A stretch of DNA of 51,508 nucleotides from Actinomadura montaniterrae (lineage in GTDB: Bacteria; Actinomycetota; Actinomycetes; Streptosporangiales; Streptosporangiaceae): assembly GCF_008923365.1 (NCBI RefSeq), contig NZ_WBMR01000049.1, positions 1 to 51,508 on the forward strand, in the 5' to 3' direction. The notes under the pieces are model-generated. The model was not told the origin of the DNA, did no database searches, and saw only the letters and a program-made list of their open reading frames with translations. Made by a program: the position numbers and the translations under genes. This document shows positions 29,839 to 37,705 of the stretch, in pieces. Every line of letters begins with the position of its first letter. Position 1 is the stretch's first letter.

Positions 29839-30656
29839 TGTTCTCCTTCTGCGTGAAGGCTCCACGCGTCGGTGACGAGCGTGGACACCCGTGTCTCCAA
29901 CTTGCCCGCTTCGGGTGCGGCGGCGGTCAGGCGGCGCGCGGCGTCGGCCAGCCAGGGCCATTCCGTCGCCCAGTGCGCGGCGTCCACCAGCGCCGGGCCG
30001 CCGTGCTCGGCGAACTCCGACGCGGGATGGTGCCGCAGGTCGGCGGTGAGGTACGCGTCGACGCCCGCCGCGCGGACGGTGTCGAGGAGGGAGTCTCCGG
30101 CGCCGCCGCAGACCGCGACCGTCCGGACGGCGCGGTCCGGGTCGCCCGCGGCGCGCAGCCCCCACGCGGTGGACGGCAGCCCCGCCGCGGCCCGCCGGGT
30201 GAACTCCCGCAGCGTGACCGGCGCGTCCAGCTCCCCGATCCGGCCGAGGCCGCGGCGCGGATCGTCGGCGGCCGGGACGATCGGGCGCAGCTCCCCGGTG
30301 AGCCCGACGGCCCGCGCCAGCGCGTCCGAGACCCCCGGATCGGCGACGTCGGCGTTGGTGTGCGCGGTGTGCAGCGCGACCCCGTTCGCGATCATCCGGT
30401 GGACGAGCCGGCCCTTCGGCGTCGTCGCGGCCACCGAGTGCACCCCGCGCAGCAGCAGCGGATGGTGGCACACGACCAGGTCCGCGCCCCACTCCAGCGC
30501 CTCGTCGACCACCGCGGCGACCGGGTCGACCGCGAGCAGCACCCGCCCGACCTCCTGGTCGGGGTCGCCGCAGACCAGGCCGACCGCGTCCCAGGACTCC
30601 GCCCACGACGGCGGGTAGAGCTCGTCGAGAGCCGCGATGACATGGGATAGGCGCAC
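29835..30656 (-). CDS. Nif3-like dinuclear metal-centre protein
   Basis: A 273-residue NIF3/YbgI-family protein that forms a hexameric ring with a dinuclear metal site. Metal-ligand motifs are VCHHPLLLRG (near 65), HTAHTNAD (near 97) and DAAHWATEW (near 240). Biochemical function is still debated. GTG at 30656 follows the family start (RLSHVIAALDELYPPSWAESWD). First gene of a coupled trio with the zinc-ribbon and RNase H/phosphatase genes. Confidence 0.92.
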   Translation of the reverse strand: MRLSHVIAALDELYPPSWAESWDAVGLVCGDPDQEVGRVLLAVDPVAAVVDEALEWGADLVVCHHPLLLRGVHSVAATTPKGRLVHRMIANGVALHTAHTNADVADPGVSDALARAVGLTGELRPIVPAADDPRRGLGRIGELDAPVTLREFTRRAAAGLPSTAWGLRAAGDPDRAVRTVAVCGGAGDSLLDTVRAAGVDAYLTADLRHHPASEFAEHGGPALVDAAHWATEWPWLADAARRLTAAAPEAGKLETRVSTLVTDAWSLHAEGEQ

Positions 30657-30766
30657 GTCCCGCAGGCTACCGCGCCGAGCCGCTCCCAACGAGCCACCGA
30701 GCGTCACCGGAAGGCTCCGCGGTCTGAAACGATGGGCCGGGGAACGTCCGCAGAAGGGAGAGCGCC

Positions 30767-31351
30767 ATGTCGGCTTCCGGGTTCGCCTCGGCACCGGAGC
30801 CCGCGTCCGGATTCGCCCTGGCATCGGAGCCCCGCCCCGGGTTCGTCCCGGCGCCGGAGCCCGCCGCAGACCGTCCGCACATGCCCGGTTACGGGATCCG
30901 GGGGCCCGCCGAGGGGAGCGGCCTGCTCCCCTGGTCGTGGGCCGTCGAGCGGCTCCGCGCCGCCCGCAACTTCTGGCTGTGCACCGTCCGGCCGGACGGA
31001 CGCCCGCACGCGATGCCGGTGTGGGGCGCCTGGTCCGGGGAGGCGCTGATGTTCAGCAGCAGCGTCCCGTCCCGCAAGATGGTGAACCTGCGGGCGAACC
31101 CGCAGGTCGTCGTCGCCACCGAGGAGGCCGAGAACCCCGTCGTCCTGGAGGGCCGCGCCGAGGTCGTCACCGAGCCCCGGGACCTGCAGCGCTTCATCGA
31201 CCTGGTCAACTCCAAGTACGCGACCCGCTATCGTGTCGACTTCCTGGACCCGGAGGTGAACGCGACCGTCGCGGTGCGGCCACAGAAGGCGTTCGGGCTG
31301 CGTCAGGGAGATTTCACCGGTTCTCCCACCCGGTGGTCGTTCGGAGGCTGA
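30767..31351 (+). CDS. PPOX/FDOR-type flavin (FMN or F420) oxidoreductase-like protein
   Basis: A 194-residue split-barrel protein of the pyridoxamine 5'-phosphate oxidase-like superfamily: FWLCTVRPDGRPHAMPVWGAW, LMFSSSVPSRKMVNLRANPQVVVATE, then a C-terminal VRPQKAFG. In actinobacteria many of these bind F420 or FMN. The first ~38 residues are a degenerate repeat (GFxxAPEPASGF...), absent from the domain; an internal ATG at MPGYGIRG is a possible alternative start, though AAGGGAG supports 30767. Confidence 0.82.
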   Translation: MSASGFASAPEPASGFALASEPRPGFVPAPEPAADRPHMPGYGIRGPAEGSGLLPWSWAVERLRAARNFWLCTVRPDGRPHAMPVWGAWSGEALMFSSSVPSRKMVNLRANPQVVVATEEAENPVVLEGRAEVVTEPRDLQRFIDLVNSKYATRYRVDFLDPEVNATVAVRPQKAFGLRQGDFTGSPTRWSFGG

Positions 31352-31396
31352 ACGCCCGCTGGGATCAATCTGGAGGCTCGTCGCGTTGGAGTCTGT

Positions 31397-31756
31397 GTGA
31401 AGTCACCGTTTCGCCGCCGCAAGCGCGTCAAGGGGCGCCCGATGGGCAACCGTCCCGAGCAGGCCGGTCACGAGCCCGTCGACTGGCCCACGGAGGGCAC
31501 CGGCCGGTCGACGCTGATGGGCGCCATCCGCGGCGACGGCGAGACCGGCGCCGGCTTCGGCGGCGGCATGTTCGAGGACCTCGCGTCGGCGTTCGAGGGC
31601 TCCAAGAAGGTCAAGCAGGAGGAGCAGCAGCGGCAGAAGGTGCTGCGCCAGGACGACCACGAGCAGGCCGGGGACGGCTCCGCCCGCGACGACCTGGACT
31701 CCGGCAAGATCCGGATCCGCCGCAACGGCCCAGTCACGCCGCCCGCGACCGACTGA
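31397..31756 (+). CDS. Small basic hypothetical protein (possibly DUF6191-like)
   Basis: A 119-residue hydrophilic protein with a very basic start (KSPFRRRKRVKGR), a central MFEDLASAFEGSKKVKQEEQQRQKVLRQDD and a C-terminal DLDSGKIRIRRN. The last part resembles a small actinobacterial domain of unknown function (DUF6191) from memory, not verified. GTG at 31397; ATG at 31442 is an alternative. Confidence 0.55.
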   Translation: MKSPFRRRKRVKGRPMGNRPEQAGHEPVDWPTEGTGRSTLMGAIRGDGETGAGFGGGMFEDLASAFEGSKKVKQEEQQRQKVLRQDDHEQAGDGSARDDLDSGKIRIRRNGPVTPPATD

Positions 31757-31808
31757 GTTGTCCGGTTCGGGTCGAACATAGGTTCGAATTCCGGGTTATC
31801 GTGGACGC

Positions 31809-32207
31809 GTGAGCACCTACGTTCCGCCCGGCTGGCCCTCGCAGGTGCATCCACCGGGCACCGACCGCTTCGAGGACACGGCTCTGAGCTGGCTGCTCGA
31901 GCTCGTCCCGCCCGAGTACCGGCGCTACGGCGTCCTGCGCCGGTACCCGATCGCGCTCGCGCGGATGGCGCGGCACCACGTCAACGCGTCCGTCGAGGCC
32001 GCCCGCGAGGGGTTCCGCTCGGCCCGCGTCGACCTCGCGGCCCTCGTCCCGCCGCACGGCGTCGAGGCCGTCCTGGAGGCCTACCGCCGCGAGGGCGCCC
32101 GCCTCGTCTCGCTCCTCCAGGCCATCGAGCTGGTCGAGACGGCCCTGCGCGCCCAGGCCGAACCCGACGACCCCGCCCACCGCCGCCCCTTCACCCCAAA
32201 ACTCTGA
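31809..32207 (+). CDS. Conserved hypothetical protein
   Basis: A 132-residue mostly helical protein: RFEDTALSWLLELVPPEYRRYGVLRRYPIALARMARHHVNASVEAAREGFR...LLQAIELVETALRAQ. It has no membrane segment or Cys pattern. I know similar short proteins of actinobacteria only as hypothetical. GTG at 31809. Confidence 0.7.
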   Translation: MSTYVPPGWPSQVHPPGTDRFEDTALSWLLELVPPEYRRYGVLRRYPIALARMARHHVNASVEAAREGFRSARVDLAALVPPHGVEAVLEAYRREGARLVSLLQAIELVETALRAQAEPDDPAHRRPFTPKL

Positions 32208-32355
32208 CCCCGCCATTCCCGCAGATCACTCACAAAGCACGCACCACCGCGCGGCATATCAAAGAGTGAAGCGCCAATGACCGTCTATGCGCCGTCCTTA
32301 CGCGCCACTACACTCTCCTGACAACTCTCGTTCCCCCGAACCACGAGACGAGTCA

Positions 32356-32661
32356 ATGCCCCCACCTCCCGAACTGCAGGAACTGCACGCCGAGCTGTCC
32401 CGAGCCCGGATGACGACCGTGAAGGCCGGCGGCCTGGTCACAGCGGAGATCGACGGGAACGGCCGGCTCCTGGACCTGAGCATCGACACGACCCGCCTGG
32501 ACCCGGCGCGGCTCCGGCTCATCGAAGCGGGCATCGTGGAAGCCGTCAACGAAGCCGAAGACAGGTCCGCCGATCTGGAGGCCCGCCTGTACGACCGGCT
32601 CTTCGGCGACGACCAGGACTTCGGCGAGCGGCCGGATCCGGCCTCGGGAGAGCGATCGTGA
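32356..32661 (+). CDS. YbaB/EbfC-like protein (first of pair)
   Basis: A 101-residue protein of YbaB-like shape: an N-terminal helix (PELQELHAELSRARMTTV), a beta region (LVTAEIDGNGRLLDLSIDTTRLDP) and a C-terminal helix (RLRLIEAGIVEAVNEAEDRSADLEARLYDRLFG). YbaB proteins are nucleoid-associated dimers, but divergent copies accompany WXG/ESX substrate genes in actinobacteria. ATG at 32356 is preferred; ATG at 32287 would add a poorly conserved leader. It ends GTGA with the next gene. Confidence 0.72.
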   Translation: MPPPPELQELHAELSRARMTTVKAGGLVTAEIDGNGRLLDLSIDTTRLDPARLRLIEAGIVEAVNEAEDRSADLEARLYDRLFGDDQDFGERPDPASGERS

Positions 32662-33026
32662 CCCGTCCGCCGGACGCCCGGGCACGAGCCCGCGCCGAGC
32701 AGCGCCTCACCGAGCTCGCCGAAGCGGAACGGCGGATGCTCGAGACGGAACGGGCCGTGAACGACCACGCCGAACAGCTGTCCGACCTGGACGCACGTCA
32801 CCGGCACGTGCGGATCACCCAGAGGATCCGGCCCGGCCTCGGCACGATCGAGGTGGACGGCGACGGCCGGCTCCTGCACGTGTCGCTCGATCGCGACGGC
32901 CTGGTCACGTCGGACCGGAATCTGGTGGGCCGCCGGATCCTCGACGCGCTGGCGGCCGCCCGCGCCGAGGCGAGCGCCCGGTACAAGCAGGAAGCCGCCC
33001 GCATCGCCCGCCGCAACCGCGTCTGA
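32658..33026 (+). CDS. YbaB/EbfC-like protein (second of pair)
   Basis: A 122-residue relative of the preceding protein with a longer coiled-coil start (RARAEQRLTELAEAERRMLETERAVNDHAEQL), the beta motif GLGTIEVDGDGRLLHVSLDRDGLV and a C-terminal helix (LVGRRILDALAAARAEASARYKQEAARIARR). GTG at 32658 overlaps the preceding stop. The two may form a heterodimer. Context is a cluster of WXG-type genes. Confidence 0.72.
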   Translation: MTRPPDARARARAEQRLTELAEAERRMLETERAVNDHAEQLSDLDARHRHVRITQRIRPGLGTIEVDGDGRLLHVSLDRDGLVTSDRNLVGRRILDALAAARAEASARYKQEAARIARRNRV

Positions 33027-33045
33027 CCGGAAAGAGGCCCCCAGC

Positions 33046-33786
33046 ATGAGCGCGCCCAGACCACGCCCCAGGCCGGGTCGTCGCGGCGGGAGTTCGGGCG
33101 GCGGCTCCCGCTCGAACGGCGGCGGCACCGCCCCCGCCGCCGAGGAGCCCCAGAGCGGCCCGAACACGGCCACCGTGCTGATCGACATCGCCGCCTCCGT
33201 CGCGCTCGCCACCGAGGTGGCGAAGGCGTTTCGAGTCCTGCAGAAGATGAAGCCGAATCCGCGCGCGGTGCGGAAGGCGGCCAAGGGCTGGTACGAGGCG
33301 TCGGCGCACTACCACGAGTCCTTCGATCCGCTGAAGATAACGACCATCCAGCTCGGGGGGTACTGGAAAGGCGAAGCGTTCGATGCGTTCGACCAGTACA
33401 TGGAGAAGATCGTCCTCGACGCCGCCGGCAATATCTCGGAGACCTTGAACGCGATCGGCGATGCGTTGATCGACGTGCACAATCAGGTCGTCGATCAATA
33501 CAACGACGGTATGAAGTCCTACCAGGAGACCCTTGACAAGGCCATCGAGTACCACATGGACCTGAAGACCCTGGAAGGCAATGCGCAGGACACGGCGTGG
33601 AGCGCGCTGCACGACGTGCTGAGGTTGTGGATAGACGGCATCTACACGAGAAAGCAGGCCGTCTTCAACATCACCCAGAAGGGCGCCAGCGCGATGGAGG
33701 CCATCAACGGAAAGATCCTGCAACTGGATCCGCCCGCCAAGGCTCCCTCCATCGTCTCGGACAAGGGCAAGTGGACCTATGGCTGA
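33046..33786 (+). CDS. WXG100-superfamily-like ESX substrate candidate
   Basis: A 246-residue, largely helical protein. After a disordered Arg/Gly/Ser-rich start (about 1-40), long helices follow, with the turn GGYWKGEAFDAFDQYMEKI near 105-123 supplying the W-x-G motif of WXG-type type VII secretion substrates. It is longer than WXG100 proteins (about 100) and closer in size to LXG/TPR-linked relatives. AAAGAGG precedes ATG at 33046. Its stop overlaps the next start by 8 bp. No effector toxin domain is seen. Confidence 0.65.
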   Translation: MSAPRPRPRPGRRGGSSGGGSRSNGGGTAPAAEEPQSGPNTATVLIDIAASVALATEVAKAFRVLQKMKPNPRAVRKAAKGWYEASAHYHESFDPLKITTIQLGGYWKGEAFDAFDQYMEKIVLDAAGNISETLNAIGDALIDVHNQVVDQYNDGMKSYQETLDKAIEYHMDLKTLEGNAQDTAWSALHDVLRLWIDGIYTRKQAVFNITQKGASAMEAINGKILQLDPPAKAPSIVSDKGKWTYG

Positions 33787-34447
33787 GCGGGGCGGCGGGC
33801 CGGTCGGAGGCGCGCCGGTGAGAGGCGGGCCGGTGAGAGGCGGGCCGGTCAGAGGCGCGCCGGTCAGAGGCGCACGTTCTCCCTCCGCCGCACTCGCCGG
33901 TGCCATCGTCGCGGTCGCCGTCCTGGCCGCCGGCTGCTCGGGTGAAGGGGGAGGCGATTCCCATTCGCCTCCCATGGCCGACACCGGCGCCAAGCTTCCC
34001 GACGCGTGCCGGCTCGTCGGCGGCGACCTGGTCGACAGGCTGGTGGGGCCGTCCACCGTGGCCCGCGAGAAGGACGACAAGGAGCATGCGGACTGCCGCT
34101 GGGACTCCAAGGGCGACCCTTCGCCCGACGCGAGGACACCGAGCGGGCTGCTCCAGGTGGGCGCCTACACGCAATCGAAACAGGTGCGAGGCGGTCAGAA
34201 GTACAACGACGCCAGGATCGCCTACAAGGCCGCCCAGCTAGAGCGGCCATGCACGCCTCTCCGCCTGTCCGCCGACGAGGCGTGCTGGCAGCGCGACGAC
34301 TCGGGCGTCCACGTCGCGGTGCGCAAGGGATATACGACCATCACCGTCAGATATACGGCCGCGCACTCTCCTGCCCTGGACGAAGGCGAGAAGGAGAAGA
34401 CGGCCGCCGCGCTGGCGACCGAGGTTCTGGACCATCTCTCCACGTGA
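33779..34447 (+). CDS. DUF3558-like lipoprotein in the ESX-type cassette
   Basis: A 222-residue lipoprotein. An unusual N-terminal extension of about 34 residues made of G/A-P-V-R-G pentapeptides precedes the signal sequence (SAALAGAIVAVAVLAAGC; lipidated Cys near 53). The exported part has LPDACRLVGGDLVDRLVG, an internal DCRW and RPCTPL/ACWQRDD, resembling DUF3558 lipoproteins common near ESX-like genes. ATG at 33779 overlaps the upstream gene. Confidence 0.68.
   Translation: MAERGGGPVGGAPVRGGPVRGGPVRGAPVRGARSPSAALAGAIVAVAVLAAGCSGEGGGDSHSPPMADTGAKLPDACRLVGGDLVDRLVGPSTVAREKDDKEHADCRWDSKGDPSPDARTPSGLLQVGAYTQSKQVRGGQKYNDARIAYKAAQLERPCTPLRLSADEACWQRDDSGVHVAVRKGYTTITVRYTAAHSPALDEGEKEKTAAALATEVLDHLST
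33796..33870 (+). repeat. Five tandem 15-bp repeats inside the lipoprotein gene
   Basis: Five consecutive 15-bp units of the form CGSGCCGGTSRGAGG encode the pentapeptide [G/A]PV[R/G]G. Units differ at two or three positions. Because the unit is a multiple of three, copy-number change would keep the frame. Confidence 0.85.
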
Positions 34448-34462
34448 GCGACAAGGACGGCC

Positions 34463-34819
34463 ATGGGCGGATACAGCGTCGAGGGAAAGAAATACCTGAT
34501 CGAGGCGGGAGACAAGATCAACGAGGCGGTGAACCTGTGGGTCGACGCCTCGGTGAACGTCAATGACGCCTGGCTGGCGAGCGGGGCCCTCAGCGCGTAC
34601 GGAGAGGCGGCGGAGAGGCGTTATGGGCGGCTGCAGCAGGAGGCGCTGCGGAGGTTGCAGGCTTCGGCCAACTCTCTGATCGAGACTCGGGAGACGATGT
34701 ACCAGGTCGCCGGGGTCTACTCGGCCGCCGAGGCGGAGGCGGCGCGGAAGGCGGCGGAGAAGGCGCGGGAGGCGGGGCTGCGGCATCGGCCGGAGCTGGA
34801 CGGGCCGCGGTACGGATGA
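34463..34819 (+). CDS. EspC/WXG-like small helical protein, putative ESX substrate
   Basis: A 118-residue, two-helix protein (GYSVEGKKYLIEAGDKINEAVNLWVDASVNVNDAWLASG, then EAAERRYGRLQQEALRRLQASANSLIETRETMYQVAGVYSAAEAEAARKA). Size and the helix-turn-helix hairpin with YSAAEAEAAR near the end resemble EspC/DUF2580 and WXG100 proteins exported by type VII systems; the Y-x-x-x-D/E secretion pattern fits YSAAE. Last gene of the cassette. Confidence 0.62.
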   Translation: MGGYSVEGKKYLIEAGDKINEAVNLWVDASVNVNDAWLASGALSAYGEAAERRYGRLQQEALRRLQASANSLIETRETMYQVAGVYSAAEAEAARKAAEKAREAGLRHRPELDGPRYG

Positions 34820-34842
34820 CGGCCCCGGCCCCCGGCCGCGGG

Positions 34843-35727
34843 TCAGAGGTGGGGTGGTTCGGCGGGGGTCGGGAGGGCTGTTAGGAGGCGGGGTGGGCGT
34901 GGGAGGTCGGGGGTCAGGCGGGCGGTGAGGGCCCGGCGGATCTCCGGGAGGGCCGCGGTGGGGGTCAGCGCGACGACGCAGGCGCCGATCTTGCGGCCGC
35001 CGAGGGCGCCGGCGTCGAGGGCGGTGCGGAGGGCGCGGTCGGGAAGCGGGTCGCCGAAGGTGTGGGCATCGGTGAGGTGCGGGCCGAGGGCGGACGGCCC
35101 CGACACGCGGAGCGCGGCGGCGGCCCGGGCTGCGGCGCCGGGCGGGGTGGGGAGGGGGGACGAGTGCCGGGCGCCGAGGTCCACGATCAGGATGCGGAGG
35201 CCGGCGGCGGCGAGGTCGAAGGGGACGTGTTCGAGGGTGCCGGGCGTGGTCAGGACGGCGTGGGCGGCGCGGGCGTGCAGGGCCGTCCGGTAGGCGGGGT
35301 GGCCGGCGAGGGGGTGCGGTCCGGCGGGCGGGCCGTGGAGGGCCCGGAGGGCGAGGAAGGTGGCGGCGGCGGTCTCGGCGCCGGTGAGCAGGCCGGTCTC
35401 GGCGGGGATCTCGCGGTTGATCACCAGGTGGGTGCCGGGGGCGGGGTCGGCGTGGGAGTTGAGGACGGCGGCGGATTCGCGGGCCCAGTGCGGGACGGGT
35501 CCGGAGAGGGACGCGACGCCGTCGGTGTGGTGGTTCACCGAGTAGAGCGAGTGCCCGGCGGACGGGCCCGCGGCGGCGATGGTGCCCCAGGGGAGGGCGA
35601 TGGTCAGGCCGTCCAGGAGCGGGAGGCCGATGAGGGCGCGGTGGATGGTGGCGGGCGGGGAGCCGTGGACGCGTTCGAAGACGTACGCGGTCATGCGGAT
35701 CTCCGGAGACGTGGCGAGGCCGATCAC
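34843..35727 (-). CDS. Degenerate galactokinase/GHMP-kinase-like protein
   Basis: A 294-residue protein with galactokinase-like segments: FERVHGSPP near the start (compare APGRVNLIGEHTD), INREIPAETGLLTGAETAAATFLALRAL (compare the GHMP phosphate loop PxGxGLSSSAA), LRILIVDLGARHSS (compare VIDTxxxH) and GGRKIGACVVAL near the end (compare GAGFGGCVVAL). The catalytic and ATP-loop residues are poorly kept, so it may be a pseudo-kinase or act on an unusual sugar or lipid. GTG at 35727 overlaps the upstream stop; it is last in the synthase operon. Confidence 0.6.
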   Translation of the reverse strand: MIGLATSPEIRMTAYVFERVHGSPPATIHRALIGLPLLDGLTIALPWGTIAAAGPSAGHSLYSVNHHTDGVASLSGPVPHWARESAAVLNSHADPAPGTHLVINREIPAETGLLTGAETAAATFLALRALHGPPAGPHPLAGHPAYRTALHARAAHAVLTTPGTLEHVPFDLAAAGLRILIVDLGARHSSPLPTPPGAAARAAAALRVSGPSALGPHLTDAHTFGDPLPDRALRTALDAGALGGRKIGACVVALTPTAALPEIRRALTARLTPDLPRPPRLLTALPTPAEPPHL

Positions 35728-36485
35728 GGCTCGTCCTTCCGCGGGTGGCGTAACGCGGGGCGGCGCCAGGGCGGGAGGTCCTCGACGAGGGTCCGCCACC
35801 AGGTGTACGGGGTGAGGACGGGGCGCAGCAGCGCCGTCCGGTGCAGGTCGCGGGGCGACAGCGGGGTGCCGGCGAAGACGAGGTAGGGCTCGGCGCAGTA
35901 GGCGATGACGGCGATGGGCCCCCATTGCGGGTCGGACGCGAGGGCGGCCAGGACGAGCGCCATGGCGAGGATCGAGGGCACCACGGCCTGCGCGAGGGAG
36001 ACGCCGAGGCCCTGCAGCCAGGCCGCGCGTCCTTTGCACGCGGGGGCGCGCGGGGTGAGGTGACAGGGGACGACGACGTGGCCGGTGTCGGCGTCGTAGC
36101 GCCGGAGGCGGGCCATGGTGCTCGTGTAGTCGCCCGTGTAGGCGTCGTCGAGGAGTTCGGTGTGGACGACGGCCGCGAATCCCGCGTCGCGGGTGTGGCG
36201 GAGCATGTCGAGGGCGCGGGTAACGGGGAGGTCGGCGGGGATCAGGCCGAGGACGTCCAGGCCGGTGTCGCGGGCGTGGGCGATGGCGGCGTGCCGGACG
36301 TTGGCGGAGATGACGGCGCCGTCCGCGCCGATCACGTCGTATCCGCCGGGTTCGCGCAGGCCCTCCCAGCTCAGCGGGACCGCGCGGCGGGGCCGCGGGA
36401 GCCGGCGGAGCCGCGCCAGGCGGCGGCGGAGCCGCACCGCGTCCGCGATGAGGCCCGCCGCCACCAGCGCGGGTACCGCGATCAC
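35724..36485 (-). CDS. Unrecognised membrane protein of the synthase operon
   Basis: A 253-residue protein: an N-terminal hydrophobic segment (IAVPALVAAGLIADAV), a basic stretch, a soluble middle part (about 45-160; ARDTGLDVLGLIPADLPVTRALDMLRHTRDAGF) and two C-terminal hydrophobic segments (VVPSILAMALVLAALA; WGPIAVIAYCAEPYLVF), then a basic tail. Topology suggests a membrane-bound modifying or transfer factor for the glycosylated product. No family recognised. GTG at 36485 overlaps the glycosyltransferase stop. Confidence 0.6.
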   Translation of the reverse strand: MIAVPALVAAGLIADAVRLRRRLARLRRLPRPRRAVPLSWEGLREPGGYDVIGADGAVISANVRHAAIAHARDTGLDVLGLIPADLPVTRALDMLRHTRDAGFAAVVHTELLDDAYTGDYTSTMARLRRYDADTGHVVVPCHLTPRAPACKGRAAWLQGLGVSLAQAVVPSILAMALVLAALASDPQWGPIAVIAYCAEPYLVFAGTPLSPRDLHRTALLRPVLTPYTWWRTLVEDLPPWRRPALRHPRKDEP

Positions 36486-37705
36486 GCCAGTTTCTCCAGG
36501 CGGTCGGCGGCCTCGGCGGCGCCGCCGGCGGCGGCGAAGGAGTCCCGGACGGCCTCGGCGGCGGCGCGGTGCGCGTCGCTCGCGAGGACGGTGGTCAGCG
36601 CGTCGCGGAGCTCGGCGGCGCGGACCCGGCCGAACCGGACCTGGACGCCGGCGCCCGCGGCCTCGACCTGCCGGGCGATGACGGGCTGGTCGTCGCGGAT
36701 CGGAGCGACGACCAGCGGCAGGCCCTGCGCGAGGCTCTCGCAGACGGTGTTGTGGCCGCCGTGGCAGACGACGGCGGACATCCGCTGCAGCAGCCGGAGC
36801 TGCGGGACGTACTCGCGGACGAGGACGTTCGGCGGCGGGTCGTCGAGGGTCCCGGGCGGGGCGACGAAGACGGCCTGGACGTCCAGGTCGCGGACGGCGT
36901 CGGCGGCGACGCGGTAGAACCGCTCGCCGGCGGGCCCGTTGAGGGTGCCGAGGGTCAGCAGGACGCCGGGCCGCCCGTCGAGCCATTCCCACGGGAACGC
37001 GGCGCCCGCCGGGCGGTCGAGGGCGGGGCCGACGAACGCGAAGTGGTCCGGGAAGAACGAGGTGTCGCCGACGAGCGCGCCGGTGGAGAAGATCAGCACG
37101 AGGTGGTCGGAGAACCGCAGGTCGAGCAGGTCCTCGATGCCGTGGTCGAGCTGGAAGTCGCCGATCCGGTCGCGGACCCACGCCTCGACGAGCGGCATCC
37201 CGGCGAGCGGCCGGGTGAACTCGGCGGAGGTGGTCGCGGAGGTGGCCCACGGGATCGCGCGGTGCCGGGCGGCGACGGGCGCGGCGAGGACGATCTGGTC
37301 GCTGATCACGACGTCGGGGCGGAACCGGTCGAGGGCGGTCTCGACGCCGGGCATCATCGCGTGGCCGAGCGGGACGATGAACTCCTCCCACAGGAACCGC
37401 AGGGCGGCGGGACCGCGCAGGCGCAGCCACTCCTCGCGGGCGGCGGTGAGCCGCGCGGCGAACGCGTCGTCCTCGGCGGAGAAGATCCGGGCGCCGGCAC
37501 GCAGCAGCGGTTCGAGGGTGGCGCGGTGGCCGGTCCAGGCGACGGTGTGGCCGCGGCGGACGAGCTCGGCGCCGACCGCGACGGTCGGGTTGACGTGCCC
37601 GGCGAGCGGCGGGACGGCGAACAGGAACCGGCGCTTCGGCGTCTCGGCGCGCGGGATGCCGGGCGCGCCGAGCAGGGACGGGACCTGCATGCGGCGGCCC
37701 TTCAC
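36482..37705 (-). CDS. GT1-family glycosyltransferase (UGT/MGT, CrtX-like)
   Basis: A 407-residue GT-B glycosyltransferase. The N-terminal acceptor half starts FLFAVPPLAGHVNPTVAVGAELVRRGHTVAWTG. The donor half has GVLLTLGTLN and the sugar-nucleotide signature MSAVVCHGGHNTVCESLAQGLPLVVAPIRDDQPVIARQV. Relatives glycosylate macrolides, carotenoids and other lipids with UDP- or dTDP-sugars. GTG at 37705 overlaps the hydrolase stop by 4 bp and is preferred over ATG at 37690. Inferred to glycosylate the synthase product. Confidence 0.88.
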   Translation of the reverse strand: MKGRRMQVPSLLGAPGIPRAETPKRRFLFAVPPLAGHVNPTVAVGAELVRRGHTVAWTGHRATLEPLLRAGARIFSAEDDAFAARLTAAREEWLRLRGPAALRFLWEEFIVPLGHAMMPGVETALDRFRPDVVISDQIVLAAPVAARHRAIPWATSATTSAEFTRPLAGMPLVEAWVRDRIGDFQLDHGIEDLLDLRFSDHLVLIFSTGALVGDTSFFPDHFAFVGPALDRPAGAAFPWEWLDGRPGVLLTLGTLNGPAGERFYRVAADAVRDLDVQAVFVAPPGTLDDPPPNVLVREYVPQLRLLQRMSAVVCHGGHNTVCESLAQGLPLVVAPIRDDQPVIARQVEAAGAGVQVRFGRVRAAELRDALTTVLASDAHRAAAEAVRDSFAAAGGAAEAADRLEKLA

